Counted from the stretch's first letter, positions 1 through 8,304 are shown. The stretch: 48,830 nucleotides of DNA from Acidimicrobiia bacterium (GCA_020832495.1 JAFIEP010000107.1:1-48830), one strand, 5' to 3'. Numbers and translations: made by a program. The notes: a model not told the origin generated them from the sequence alone.

Positions 1-189
1 CGCACCGGACACGCCTCGAACGGCCGCGTCGAGAACACCCACATGCTCGCCGAGAAGATCCGCCGCAACGCCCACGGCTTCACCAACATCGACAACTACC
101 GACGCCGACTCATCGGCCGCCTCGGCATTCAATGGGCTACCATCCCCACACGCAGAATCCGAGGCCGCAAACCACAGCAGGTCGCGTAG
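1..189 (+). CDS. ISL3-family transposase, C-terminal fragment (cut by window edge)
   Basis: The frame is open from the first base to the TAG at 187-189 and gives 62 residues. They include the GRVENTHMLAEKIRR and AHGFTNIDNYRRRL stretches, which match the C-terminal end of ISL3-type DDE transposases. In that family the last catalytic glutamate lies in an N-G-x-x-E-x-x-N context, and E17 here (NGRVEN) fits. The 5' part lies outside the window, so completeness of the element cannot be judged. The gene ends next to a decayed IS5-type transposase on the other strand, which suggests that this element inserted into the older one. The family is assigned from motif memory; subgroup unknown. Confidence 0.72.
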   Translation, partial: RTGHASNGRVENTHMLAEKIRRNAHGFTNIDNYRRRLIGRLGIQWATIPTRRIRGRKPQQVA

Positions 190-201
190 AGCCCGCAACC
201 C
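1..201. mobile_element. ISL3-type insertion sequence, one end only
   Basis: The end is placed near 201 because the IS5-type reading frame on the minus strand stops matching its family there and the ISL3 transposase stops at 189. Read on the minus strand, the boundary starts with GGGTTGCGGG, a plausible inverted-repeat tip. The opposite tip is outside the window, so neither the repeat nor the target duplication can be confirmed. Confidence 0.45.
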
Positions 202-598
202 TTGGTGTCGTTGGGGACCGTGGCTGCGGAACGGACACTGCGAGCATCCACGATCCCAGCTGACGGCTCGGCGTCGGGGCCCTCGTTGGCACGGACAGTT
301 CGGCAAGGCGGGCAGCGATGCGTGCCCAGGTGCCGTCGCGTGACCACGTGAGGTGGTAGCGGTGCACTGCGTTCCAGTTCGGGTAGCAGCCAGGCAGCGC
401 CCGCCAGTGACAGCCCGTCCCAGCCACGTAGAAGATGGCGTCGACGATCCGCCGTCGGTCGACCTTGACTGGTCGACCCATCCGACCCGGCTTCCAGTAG
501 AGCGCGACGAGATCGGCGAAAAGTTCCCACTCACCGTCGGTCATATCGCCATGAGCGGTCCGCCACGTCTGTGCCAATGACACCGGTTCAGAATCCAC
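202..598 (-). pseudogene. IS5-family transposase remnant (DUF4096 N-terminal part), frame-shifted and truncated
   Basis: Starting at the ATG at 598, the first ~100 residues match the IS5-type N-terminal DUF4096 domain (MTDGEWELFADL, IVDAIFYVAGTGCHWRALP, YPNWNAVHRYHLTWSRDGTW). Near position 300 the match moves to a second minus-strand frame (RANEGPDAEPSAGIVDARSV). This could be a programmed frameshift, as some IS5 subgroups use, or decay. The match ends after 'TVPNDTKG' near 202, where the ISL3 element begins, so the catalytic C-terminal half is missing. The remnant cannot be an active transposase. Confidence 0.7.
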
Positions 599-673
599 GA
601 ACCGATTCTATGGGAATCCCAGCCCGCCAACCCCCGAAAGGCCTCCAGAGCAGGTCAAACCTTCAGAAAGCTC
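202..673. mobile_element. IS5-type element remnant
   Basis: It contains the truncated transposase above. Read on the minus strand, the region just before 673 is TTA followed by GAGCTTTCTGAAGG. IS1031-type members of the IS5 family start with GAG and duplicate a TNA target, so 673 may be the true tip and 674-676 the target copy. That tip overlaps the TAG stop codon of the neighbouring restriction-endonuclease gene, so the insertion may have set that protein's last residues. The other tip is lost under the ISL3 element. Confidence 0.4.
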
Positions 674-1644
674 TAAGGTACTAGATCGTCGCAGAAGTGT
701 CGCGCAGTCAACATCAGCCAAGGGATCTGGCTAGCCTGTAAGAGGCTTACGTTGTAATTTGCAGGAACCGAGCCGACGATGGCCTGCATATCACTGATTG
801 AGTACTGGTAGCCTTGAGGGTCAGATGTGCCAGGTTCGACGCAGGCCCTCACTAGCGCTGTCCACACCTCAACCGCACATGTATCTCCGCCGAGGTAGTG
901 CCACCAGCCGAGACCGATCCGAACAGCTGCGGTCACCGTGACTGCGTCAAGCTGGAACGACATCTGCCATTTCCCGTCGGGCGAATCTATGACGTGCCCA
1001 CCCTCCTTTGGCACCTTCTCAGCAAGCTTTCGTAGGATATGCCAATCCTTCTTGTTGGAGCGTCTCTTTGTCCCATAGAGTACGCCATAAGTGAACTCAA
1101 CAGTGTTTGATGCGCTGTGGGATGCCCACTCGGCTCCGTGGGAGATGATTGAATCGGCGAAGTTCTCCGACATCTCGTCGTTCAGGCAACGCGGTCCTGA
1201 CTTGAGGGTGGCAACTTGGGTTGATCCTTGAGCAGTGGAGCGACCATCAAGGGCTGAGTTGGGGCTATGCATTGAACTGGTGACGCATTCCCACCCATAG
1301 AAAGGTAGAACCACAGCCTCCAACATTCGTCCAGCCGAGGTCTCCATCGATGAGAAAACCTTGGCTGGAACGATGTCATCCTCTATCTCACTAAGCCGCA
1401 CGTAGCCTCGTTGTGATGCGTAGAAAAGCAGAACGTACGGGCTGGTCCCGAATCGCTCAAGGTGTGACTTGGCCGGTGGCAGTGCAGCGACCATGGACGC
1501 CAGTCGATCCCGGAACTGCGTCTCCATATCGAGAACGCGCTCTCGCGCTAGTGGATCTGTGTCCACGGTCTTGAGTGTGTTGAGTATGTGGTCTCTACTG
1601 AGGCGAACGCGCTCAGGCTTTGGTATTCCCTCGTGCCGAGGCAT
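673..1644 (-). CDS. PmeII-like type II restriction endonuclease (orphan)
   Basis: This 323-residue protein resembles PmeII-type restriction enzymes in its segment order: a 'SPYVLLFYASQRGYVRLSEI' helical stretch, then 'SSMETSAGRMLEAVV', then 'GWECV', and a nuclease core with D133 (SALDGR) followed by 'TQVATLKSGPRCLNDEM' around K148. In that family the LKSGP motif carries the catalytic lysine of a PD-(D/E)XK fold. No methyltransferase is nearby, so it is an orphan, a methyl-directed enzyme, or left over from a broken cassette. Two sampled 60-base rows are 52% and 55% GC, well below most of the window, which suggests separate acquisition. Its stop codon lies at the IS5-type tip. The family call is moderate; a different PD-(D/E)XK family is possible. 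Confidence 0.5.
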   Translation of the reverse strand: MPRHEGIPKPERVRLSRDHILNTLKTVDTDPLARERVLDMETQFRDRLASMVAALPPAKSHLERFGTSPYVLLFYASQRGYVRLSEIEDDIVPAKVFSSMETSAGRMLEAVVLPFYGWECVTSSMHSPNSALDGRSTAQGSTQVATLKSGPRCLNDEMSENFADSIISHGAEWASHSASNTVEFTYGVLYGTKRRSNKKDWHILRKLAEKVPKEGGHVIDSPDGKWQMSFQLDAVTVTAAVRIGLGWWHYLGGDTCAVEVWTALVRACVEPGTSDPQGYQYSISDMQAIVGSVPANYNVSLLQASQIPWLMLTARHFCDDLVP

Positions 1645-2105
1645 GGCCCCCCGTTTCGCGATTGTTGAAAGTTGAATCCACGCTAGTCGACTTCAACGAG
1701 TCGACGGACACATACCGCGGGGCGGGCCGGCCAGCATGCACGGCCTCGGACGGCCCAGGGACTCTGTCCAGGCAGCGCTCGAAGCGGTGTCCTGCAACCG
1801 CCACGCGATGGCGTCCCCCGTCCCTGTTGCCGTACATCTCACGATCACCGACCACCGCACAAGCCGATCTTCGATAGGCCTGGCACGGATCTCTTTGGGT
1901 GCGGGCAGCGAGAGCAGCGGGCCTGGCATCCTGTGGTTTCCACCGGTCGGTGTTGGTCAATGGCATTGCTCAGCGCAATCGGGACTGCGAACGGACCCGT
2001 GGAACTCGCCGAACATAGCCTCTGGCACAAGAACCCGTTGGAGGGACTGGTACACACACCGTGCCAGGTTCGAAGCGAAGCCACCGTCGCCGTTGGCCCG
2101 GGCAC
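1645..2105. other. 461-base stretch without a supportable gene
   Basis: It lies between the restriction-endonuclease start and the IS630 element. The open frames on both strands are short and overlapping, and none matches a family I recognise. The one visible structure is the perfect inverted repeat at 1686-1705. The 1957-2105 part could be relic transposon sequence, but I cannot support this. Confidence 0.5.
1686..1705. promoter_or_regulatory. Perfect 7-bp inverted repeat upstream of the restriction-endonuclease gene
   Basis: GTCGACT at 1686-1692 and AGTCGAC at 1699-1705 are exact reverse complements around a 6-base spacer. The repeat lies 42 bases upstream of the ATG at 1644 of the minus-strand gene. 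This is a suitable place for an operator, such as the sites bound by controller proteins in restriction cassettes, or for an RNA hairpin in the leader. No controller gene is visible, so the function is unproven. Confidence 0.25.
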
Positions 2106-3209
2106 CTAGTGGTGCGTCGCGGATTTGGTCTGGCGGGTGAGGGCGACGCGGCCTCGCTTGACCTTGGCGATGATGTCGTTGGCGGTCTTGGTCCAGATGA
2201 AGGGTTTGGGGTCGTCGTTCCAGTGTGAGACCCAGTCGCCGATGGCGTCGGTGAGTGCGGCGACGCTGTTGAACGATCCGGTGCGGAGCCGCTTGTTGGT
2301 GAGCTGAGCGAACCAGCCTTCGACGAGGTTCAGCCATGATGAGCTCGTTGGGATGAAGTGCAGGTGCCAGCGGGCCTGGCGGGGCTTGGCAAGCCACTCG
2401 CGCACTTCGGGAGCCTTGTGGGCGGAGAGGTTATCCAACACGACATGGATCTCGAGGTTCCGGGGAGTGTGCAGGTCGATCCAGTTGAAGAACGCCAACA
2501 CGTCGGAGCCCTTGTGGGTCTGGTGGAGGAACTCGCCGGTGCCGATGTTGAGCGCGGCGAACAGATCGGTGGTGCCGTTGCGCTTGCAGTCGTGGGTCAT
2601 CGTGCGACCCCGGCCCGGCTTCATGGGCAGCGACGGCTGGGTGCGGTCCAGCGCCTGGCACTGGGTCTTCTCATCGAAGCTGAACACCACAGCTCTTTCG
2701 GGCGGGTTGAGGTACAGCCCGACCACATCGACGAGCTTCTCTTCGAAGGCAGGGTCGTTGGACAACTTGAACGTCTCGACCCGCCAAGGCCGCAGGTTCC
2801 GGGCCCGCCAGATCCGAGCGACCGTGTCCTTGCCGACCCCGTGGCGGTCGGCCATCGTGCGCGTCGACCACGCAGTCGATTCGTCATCAGGCACGGTGTG
2901 CAACGTGTCATCGACAATCGCGTCGATCACCTCCTGGGCGATCTCAGGCTTGCGGCCCCGCCCCGGTGCAATCGACCCGACAGCTTCAACACCGCCGGCT
3001 TCGTACTTGGCTCGCCAACGCCGCACCGTGTCCGGAGTGGTCCCGCACTCTCGGGCGATCGCCGCGTTTGGTTCACCATCGGCTGCCAACAACAACGCCG
3101 AGGCCTGCACCACGCAGCGGTGCGGCAACGACGTCGAGCGGGCCATGCGTTCCAACTCGGCTCGGTCCCGGCGGGAGACCTTCAAAGCAGCAGCAGTCAT
3201 CACAGGCAT
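2106..3209 (-). CDS. IS630-family transposase, full length
   Basis: This 367-residue protein has an N-terminal helix-turn-helix region (residues 45-75, 'NAAIARECGTTPDTVRRWR'), a second winged-helix part, and the DDE catalytic core. D179 lies in 'FSFDEKTQ', D259 in 'HVVLDNLSAH' and E297 in 'SSWLNLVEGWF', the usual IS630 arrangement. The length and all three acidic residues suggest an active enzyme. The TAG stop is inside the terminal repeat. The element separates the orphan restriction gene from the main island. Confidence 0.93.
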   Translation of the reverse strand: MPVMTAAALKVSRRDRAELERMARSTSLPHRCVVQASALLLAADGEPNAAIARECGTTPDTVRRWRAKYEAGGVEAVGSIAPGRGRKPEIAQEVIDAIVDDTLHTVPDDESTAWSTRTMADRHGVGKDTVARIWRARNLRPWRVETFKLSNDPAFEEKLVDVVGLYLNPPERAVVFSFDEKTQCQALDRTQPSLPMKPGRGRTMTHDCKRNGTTDLFAALNIGTGEFLHQTHKGSDVLAFFNWIDLHTPRNLEIHVVLDNLSAHKAPEVREWLAKPRQARWHLHFIPTSSSWLNLVEGWFAQLTNKRLRTGSFNSVAALTDAIGDWVSHWNDDPKPFIWTKTANDIIAKVKRGRVALTRQTKSATHH

Positions 3210-3254
3210 GCCGCCATCCTAACCAGCCGTGCTATTTCAGCGACGGACCACTAG
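2106..3254. mobile_element. IS630-family insertion sequence, apparently complete
   Basis: The tip at 2106 reads CTAGTGGTGCGTCG inward. The other tip, read inward on the minus strand from 3254, is CTAGTGGTCCGTCG, which matches at 13 of 14 positions. The central TA of CTAG at each tip fits the TA target duplication used by this family. The single transposase gene fills the element. Size and near-perfect ends suggest a recent insertion. Confidence 0.85.
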
Positions 3255-3320
3255 GGTTCGACCACAGCTACGCGGATCTCTGGGCGTTCGAGCCAGCACG
3301 GTCACCGACGGGGGAGCGCC

Positions 3321-4397
3321 ATGGCAGGGATCTACATCGAACGAGATGGCGAGCTGGCCAACCTCCAGCTCGCCAAGTTCGAGGCTGAGGAAGACTTCCA
3401 GCAGCTCCTCGAGGACCACGCCGTGTTGTTGGCTGGTGATCAGATCAATCGGGATTCGCCTCGGCGCTTTGTGCTGGTGTGTCGAGAAGCGCGAATTCCC
3501 TCAGAGGCCGGTGGGTCGGACCGCTGGTCGGCCGATCACCTCTTCATTGACCAAGATGCGGTGCCCACGATCGTCGAGGTGAAGCCGAAGGAAGACACTC
3601 GCCTTCGGCGCGAGGTCGTCGGCCAGATGCTCGACTACGCCTCCAACGCGTCGGTCTACTGGGAGCAGGGTCACCTTCGCGCGCTCTTCGACCGAACATG
3701 GGAAGCGAAAGGGTCGAGCCCGTTGGCTGCTCTGGCCGCGTTGTATGAGCATGGGACTCCCAGTGAGGCCGTAGCGGACCAGTTCTGGGACCAGGCAGAC
3801 GCGAACCTCGAGGCTGGCCGACTACGGATGCTGTTCGTCGCCGACGAGATACCTCTCGAGTTGCAACGGATCATCGAGTTCCTCAACGAGCACATGTCAC
3901 CAGCTGAAGTGCTGGGAATCGAGATCCGCCAGTATGTGGGAGGTGGGATGCGGGCCATGGTCCCCTCGGTCATCGGACAAACCGCAGCAGCTCGAACGAC
4001 GAAGCGTCGGGCCAGCGATGGTCGAGAGTTCGGCGAGCTCGCCGCCGAGATGGGGGCGACCTTCCATGCCGCGCAGGCCAAACTCGACGAGTGGGCAGAG
4101 CGCGAAGGGCTCGTCGTCGCCGAGCAAGGCAAGTCTCGTCGCTACCTGCTCGGTGATCGCCCGATCGTCTACCTGTTCCCCGGCTCGGACGCCATCGAAC
4201 TCCTCACCCAACCCCTCGAGCCGGACACGACGTGGCTCCGAGAGGCGCTCAGCGAGGTGAGCGTCGCCCCCGATCTCGCCAAGCCGAAGGTCGCGACTCG
4301 CTATCTCGCAGAGCGATGGGACGATCTCGAGCGGACCGTGCTGGCTCCCTACCTGGCGGCGTTCCGCTCGATCGAAGAGGCCGCGAGCGGGTCGTAG
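3321..4397 (+). CDS. PD-(D/E)XK nuclease-like protein (NucS/DUF91-like core)
   Basis: This 358-residue protein contains a likely nuclease core: D72 in 'SADHLFID', then E86-x-K88 in 'TIVEVKPKED', followed by the helix 'RLRREVVGQMLDYAS' (95-109). This D...ExK plus conserved R and Q order is typical of PD-(D/E)XK enzymes that cut branched or damaged DNA. The C-terminal ~200 residues are helical, end in 'YLFPGSDAIELL...', and are not recognised. The ATG at 3321 follows GGGGGAG at a 5-base gap. It is the first gene of the plus-strand series, 67 bases after the IS630 tip. A regulatory, non-cutting role cannot be excluded. Exact family uncertain. Confidence 0.65.
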   Translation: MAGIYIERDGELANLQLAKFEAEEDFQQLLEDHAVLLAGDQINRDSPRRFVLVCREARIPSEAGGSDRWSADHLFIDQDAVPTIVEVKPKEDTRLRREVVGQMLDYASNASVYWEQGHLRALFDRTWEAKGSSPLAALAALYEHGTPSEAVADQFWDQADANLEAGRLRMLFVADEIPLELQRIIEFLNEHMSPAEVLGIEIRQYVGGGMRAMVPSVIGQTAAARTTKRRASDGREFGELAAEMGATFHAAQAKLDEWAEREGLVVAEQGKSRRYLLGDRPIVYLFPGSDAIELLTQPLEPDTTWLREALSEVSVAPDLAKPKVATRYLAERWDDLERTVLAPYLAAFRSIEEAASGS

Positions 4398-4459
4398 CAG
4401 CGGCGTCAGGTTGCCGCGTCACAGGGCCGACGCACTGGAGGAGAACGATCTGGCACGCA

Positions 4460-4507
4460 GTCGAGTGGCACCAGAGCGCGAGCATGCGTCGGTCGGGTGC
4501 GGCGTGA
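4460..4507 (+). pseudogene. Short decayed copy of the 3' end of the DUF4041/GIY-YIG gene
   Basis: Bases 4461-4500 match 8161-8200 at 33 of 40 positions without gaps. The 8161-8200 copy encodes the tail of the GIY-YIG protein ('EWHQSENMRRPGAA'), and here the same frame gives 'EWHQSASMRRSGAA' followed by a stop. No other part of the gene remains, so this is the last trace of a second copy or of a rearrangement between two related genes. It lies in the gap upstream of the next gene. Confidence 0.6.
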
Positions 4508-4595
4508 ACGAGGGACGGGGACACAACGCGACCCGACGCTCACTCGGCTGCCCCACGAACTGCGCCATGATGTGCGCTGCGATGGAGAGACCCGG

Positions 4596-5834
4596 GTGGT
4601 GGAGACGATGGACGACGAAGTAGAGCTCATCAGCGACGGCGACGGGTTGGCCGTCATTGGGAAATCGACGGCGGTGGAACGCTTCATTGCTTCGACGGGT
4701 CTGTCGAACGCAGGATCAATCCGCAGCAGCGCAGCCTTCAGTGCCGGGGCCTCCGTGGCGCAGACAGGCTCTGAAGTCGTGGCCAACTCGGGTCGCTGGG
4801 TGAAGCTGACCGAGGAGTCCGCTCACACCGTGAGCCAGTTCGGGTTGATGCCCACCAAGACGCCGGGCATCAGCCATGCGATGGTGGGTGAGCCCGGGAA
4901 CATCAAGCAGTGGATCCAGATCGTGAAGACGCCCGGATCGATGGTCTCGAACCCGGCGATGCTCGCTGGTGCAGCAGGTGTCATGGCACAGGTTGCGATG
5001 CAGCAGCAGATGGACGAGATCACGAAGTACCTCGCCAGCATCGACGAGAAGCTGGACAACGTCCTCCGCTCCCAGACCAACCAGGTGCTGGCGCGCCTGG
5101 ACGGTGTCGATCTTGCCGTCAGAGAGGCGATGAGCGTTCGCGAGGCGGTGGGCCGGGTCTCCGAGGTCACCTGGTCAAAGGTGCAGAGCTCGGCACAGAC
5201 GATCCATGAGACGCAGGGGTACGCGCTGCGCCAGCTGGGAGATCTCGCCGACAAGATCGAGGAGAAGGAGAAGATCGGGGACCTTGCCGAGGTTGCCGAG
5301 GAAGCAAGGACGGAGGTTCAGAAGTGGCTGGTGGTCCTCGCACGCTGCTTCGAGCTGCATGACGCGGTGGGGGTGCTCGAGCTCGACCGCGTGCTGGATG
5401 CCTCACCAGATGAACTCGACCGTCATCGACTCGGACTGCGGTCCGCCCGGCAGGACCTCATCTCGGACCGGACCGAGCAGCTGTTGGACCGAATGAACGC
5501 TGCTGTGGTGAGGGCCAACTCGAAGGTGCTGTTCAACCCGAAGCAGTCGCCGTCGGTGGTGGAGTCGAGCAACCACGTCGCGACCGACGTGCACGAGTTC
5601 CGCGAGCTGCTCGGGATCGAGTCTGGTAGCAGGTCATCTGAGGCGAGACGATGGCGAGACGCAGCGGGGGAGCGCTTGGACCAAGCGCGAAGCACGGGCG
5701 CACAGGGCATCGATGGCGTCAAGCGCCTCGGGAGCGGTGCCCGTGATCAGGCAGGATCGGTGAAGGGCAAGCTCTCTGGGAAGATCGCCGAGCGGAGGCG
5801 ACGTCGGGGCGAGGACGGGGAGCAGGAGGACTGA
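4596..5834 (+). CDS. Protein of unknown function with a coiled-coil centre
   Basis: About 410 residues. The N-terminal half contains 'GKSTAVERFIASTGL' (too short and misplaced for a P-loop), 'NSGRWVKLTEES', 'FGLMPTKTPGISHAMVG' and a small-residue hydrophobic run 'NPAMLAGAAGVMAQVAM'. The middle is a coiled coil ('MDEITKYLASIDEKLDNVL'), and the C-terminus is highly charged (Arg-rich, then Glu/Asp). I recall similar actinobacterial proteins but no function. GTG at 4596 has GGAGAG at a 6-base gap; ATG at 4608 is an alternative. The hydrophobic run could insert into or associate with a membrane. It lies just upstream of a small membrane protein, and they might act together. Confidence 0.75.
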   Translation: MVETMDDEVELISDGDGLAVIGKSTAVERFIASTGLSNAGSIRSSAAFSAGASVAQTGSEVVANSGRWVKLTEESAHTVSQFGLMPTKTPGISHAMVGEPGNIKQWIQIVKTPGSMVSNPAMLAGAAGVMAQVAMQQQMDEITKYLASIDEKLDNVLRSQTNQVLARLDGVDLAVREAMSVREAVGRVSEVTWSKVQSSAQTIHETQGYALRQLGDLADKIEEKEKIGDLAEVAEEARTEVQKWLVVLARCFELHDAVGVLELDRVLDASPDELDRHRLGLRSARQDLISDRTEQLLDRMNAAVVRANSKVLFNPKQSPSVVESSNHVATDVHEFRELLGIESGSRSSEARRWRDAAGERLDQARSTGAQGIDGVKRLGSGARDQAGSVKGKLSGKIAERRRRRGEDGEQED

Positions 5835-6047
5835 GTACCCCACCCGAGACACCGCCCAGCACCCCTGGCACATTCGCAGTGCCTTGGCGGTACACGCCCC
5901 GAGATTCGAACGCTGTGCTGGTCGAGCCACGGGACCGCATGGGACGACCGGCGGTGAACTCGTAGCGGGATCCGGCCGCCACGAGGTTCGCTCGACCACG
6001 GCGCCGAGCGGATTGCTCTGTCACAGCAGCGTCCTACCGGGTCCGAC

Positions 6048-6251
6048 ATGAGCAACACCTCAAAGCACACTCCAACAGGCAACAACCAGCACGTGTGGAC
6101 TCTGCGGCTCGGTGCAGCGGGAGCGGTTCTCGGCGCAGTCAGTGCTCTCAGCGTCGGAGGCAGTCTCGCCGACGGCATCCTCGGGGCCGTCATCTGGGCG
6201 ATCATCGCTGGGTTGATCGGCACCGTAATCGACAAGCGCGCCAACCGGTGA
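6048..6251 (+). CDS. Small glycine-rich membrane protein (67 aa)
   Basis: After ~17 polar residues, the rest is hydrophobic and rich in Gly/Ala: 'LRLGAAGAVLGAVSALSVG' and 'GILGAVIWAIIAGLIGTVI', followed by a basic tail 'DKRANR'. This gives two membrane segments or a glycine-zipper hairpin. Gly spacing (GxxxG-like) suggests oligomerisation in the membrane. No family recognised. Such small proteins in defence loci may be effectors, toxins or anchors, but nothing in the sequence proves this. Its gaps to neighbours are ~210 and ~180 bases, so it may be transcribed alone. Confidence 0.6.
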   Translation: MSNTSKHTPTGNNQHVWTLRLGAAGAVLGAVSALSVGGSLADGILGAVIWAIIAGLIGTVIDKRANR

Positions 6252-6434
6252 GGAACACGGGAGCCGCAGCCCGACTGCCGTCGATGCCGTATCGTCAGGT
6301 GGTCGTGGCGAAGCCGGGGAAGCCGCCGCCACGAGCGCGGTGCGGTCGGGAATGGGTTCGTGCGAGCGACCGGGTTCGATGATGATCATCGGTGCTCGGT
6401 GAGTCGCGGGGTGCATCGACAAGAGGAGGGTGAC

Positions 6435-8219
6435 GTGTCGCAAAAGGTACCGCCGGGGTGGCACCCGGATCCGCACGGCGCAGGCTGCTTGCGTTGGTGG
6501 GACGGATCGCAGTGGACGGCGCACACCGCGCCACTCGCTGGGCCACCGGCCTCGGTGCCGGAGACGCCGCCGCTGCCAACACCCCCTGCGCAAGCGCCGG
6601 CCGAGCCAACACCCACGGGTCCGGCGAACGCAGATCAGCCCCCGACGCCCCCTCCTCCACCGTTCCGCCCGCCGGCTGCTCCGTCGCCTGAGCACCACGA
6701 TGTTCCGGCCGAACTCGAACTCGAACCCGAGCCCGAGCCAGCTTCGAATGGGGTTCGGCCGCCACCTCCTCCCTTTCAGGGGAGCGTCGACAGCCCAACG
6801 GCGGCGCCGCCCTTGCCGCCGCCACCCGATCAGGCCCCAGCTCCAGCCCCGACGGGGTCAGCGTCCACGCCGAACGGCGAGGTCTACGTGCCCGCGGCCG
6901 TCGCGCAGAAGCCGAAGGGCGGACTTCTGGCCGGGAAGAAGGCGCTCGAGCAGGAGAACGCCGAACTCCGCCAGGCCTTCGAGGCGATCGGAGCCACCGA
7001 GCGGGAGCGACTCAAGGTCGAGATCGTGGCGACGCGGGCGGACTACGAGCGTGCCGTCGCCGAGACCGAGAAGCGGAAGCGGAAGCTTGAGAAGGAGTTC
7101 GCCAAGTTCCGCGCCGAACAGGAACGCCAGCGAGCCGACCTGGCGGCCCAGCTTGCGGGCCTGAAGGCACTGGTTGCTGACACCAGCGAGATGGCGGTGC
7201 TGCAGGAGGTTGGCATCTACGAGTACCAGCATCCCCTCGACAGCAGCGTTGCCTACAAGGCCGAACTCGCCCGCCTCAAGGACGAGATGAAGTCGCTCAC
7301 TCGGAACAAGGAAGCGGTTCATGCCGCCACCGACTGGCAGGTCGGCGGGTCGGTGACCGAGGGCCGCAAGATGGTCACCGAGTTCTCGAAGCTGATGCTC
7401 CGTGCCTACAACACCGAAGTGGACACGCTCGTGCGCGCCATGAAGCCGTACAAGCTGCAGAGCGCCATCGATCGCCTGAACAAGTCTCGGCAGACGATCT
7501 CCAAGCTCGGACGAACCATGCACATCGAGGTGACCGAGCAGTACCACCGGTTGAGGGTGCGCGAACTGGAACTGACCGCCGACTACCTGGCCAAGGTTGC
7601 CGAGGAGAAGGAGAGCCAGCGCGCTGAGCGCGCCCGGCTGCGCGAGGAGGAGAAGGCCCAGGCCGAACTGCGCCGAGAACGTGAGCGGCTGGAGAAGGAA
7701 CAGGGCCACTACGAGTCGGCCCTCGAGGCATTGCGAGCCAAGGGTGACCTGGATGGTCTGGCGGAGCTGGAAGCCAAGCTGGCCGAGATCCGCAACGCCA
7801 TCGAAGGGGTCGACTACCGGGCGGCGAACACCCGGGCCGGCTACGTGTACGTGATCTCGAACTTCGGCGCATTCGGTGAGCGCATGGTGAAGATCGGCAT
7901 GACCCGCCGTCTGGAACCCATGGACAGGGTGCGCGAACTGGGCGATGCCTCCGTGCCATTCCGCTACGACGTCCATGCACTCATCTTCAGTGAGGATGCC
8001 GTGGGGTTGGAGGGAGCGCTGCACAACCACTTCGCTGATCGGCGCGTGAACCTGGTGAACCAGCGCCGCGAGTTCTTCTACGTGACACCCGCCGAGGTGC
8101 GCGACGCCCTCGCCACCTACGAAGCCAACCTGTTGACCTTCGACGAGGAGCCCGAAGCCCTTGAATGGCACCAGAGCGAGAACATGCGGCGACCGGGTGC
8201 CGCCACGAACAGCAGCTGA
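6435..8219 (+). CDS. DUF2510-DUF4041-GIY-YIG (T5orf172/MUG113) nuclease-like protein
   Basis: This 594-residue protein starts with a DUF2510 motif ('VPPGWHPDP...RWWDGSQWT', residues 5-28). A proline-rich linker (~35-150) and long charged coiled coils follow, flanking a DUF4041 region (~240-400). The C-terminal GIY-YIG-like domain starts at 'GYVYVISNFGAFGERMVKIG' (~468) and includes 'LEGALHNHF' and 'REFFYVTPAEV' (~545). GIY-YIG enzymes cut DNA with the Tyr/Arg/Glu residues of this fold. DUF2510 is typical of actinobacterial membrane or secretory proteins, so the fusion is notable. GTG at 6435 has GAGGAGGG four bases upstream; earlier in-frame ATG lacks a ribosome site. It is the intact counterpart of the tail fragment at 4460-4507. 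Confidence 0.82.
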   Translation: MSQKVPPGWHPDPHGAGCLRWWDGSQWTAHTAPLAGPPASVPETPPLPTPPAQAPAEPTPTGPANADQPPTPPPPPFRPPAAPSPEHHDVPAELELEPEPEPASNGVRPPPPPFQGSVDSPTAAPPLPPPPDQAPAPAPTGSASTPNGEVYVPAAVAQKPKGGLLAGKKALEQENAELRQAFEAIGATERERLKVEIVATRADYERAVAETEKRKRKLEKEFAKFRAEQERQRADLAAQLAGLKALVADTSEMAVLQEVGIYEYQHPLDSSVAYKAELARLKDEMKSLTRNKEAVHAATDWQVGGSVTEGRKMVTEFSKLMLRAYNTEVDTLVRAMKPYKLQSAIDRLNKSRQTISKLGRTMHIEVTEQYHRLRVRELELTADYLAKVAEEKESQRAERARLREEEKAQAELRRERERLEKEQGHYESALEALRAKGDLDGLAELEAKLAEIRNAIEGVDYRAANTRAGYVYVISNFGAFGERMVKIGMTRRLEPMDRVRELGDASVPFRYDVHALIFSEDAVGLEGALHNHFADRRVNLVNQRREFFYVTPAEVRDALATYEANLLTFDEEPEALEWHQSENMRRPGAATNSS

Positions 8220-8283
8220 GACCTGGGCTCGGTAGCCATGTGAGGCCGCTCCAGCGAAGACTGCACTGGCTGCATCGCCACGA

Positions 8284-8304
8284 CCGCCGCAACCGAAGCG
8301 GCGG
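8284..8304. terminator. GC-rich hairpin after the GIY-YIG gene
   Basis: CCGCCGC at 8284-8290 and GCGGCGG at 8298-8304 form a perfect 7-bp stem with a 7-base loop, 65 bases after the stop at 8219. There is no T-run, so it is at best an atypical high-GC terminator or a leader structure of the next gene. Confidence 0.3.

Noticed and set aside
1957-2105. Possible transposase relic before the IS630 tip
   Set aside because: No motif of any transposase family could be placed.
5900-5935. ATTCGAAC on the plus strand, like the antisense of a tRNA T-loop
   Set aside because: The flanking bases do not form the five-pair T-stem, and no acceptor stem or anticodon arm is present.
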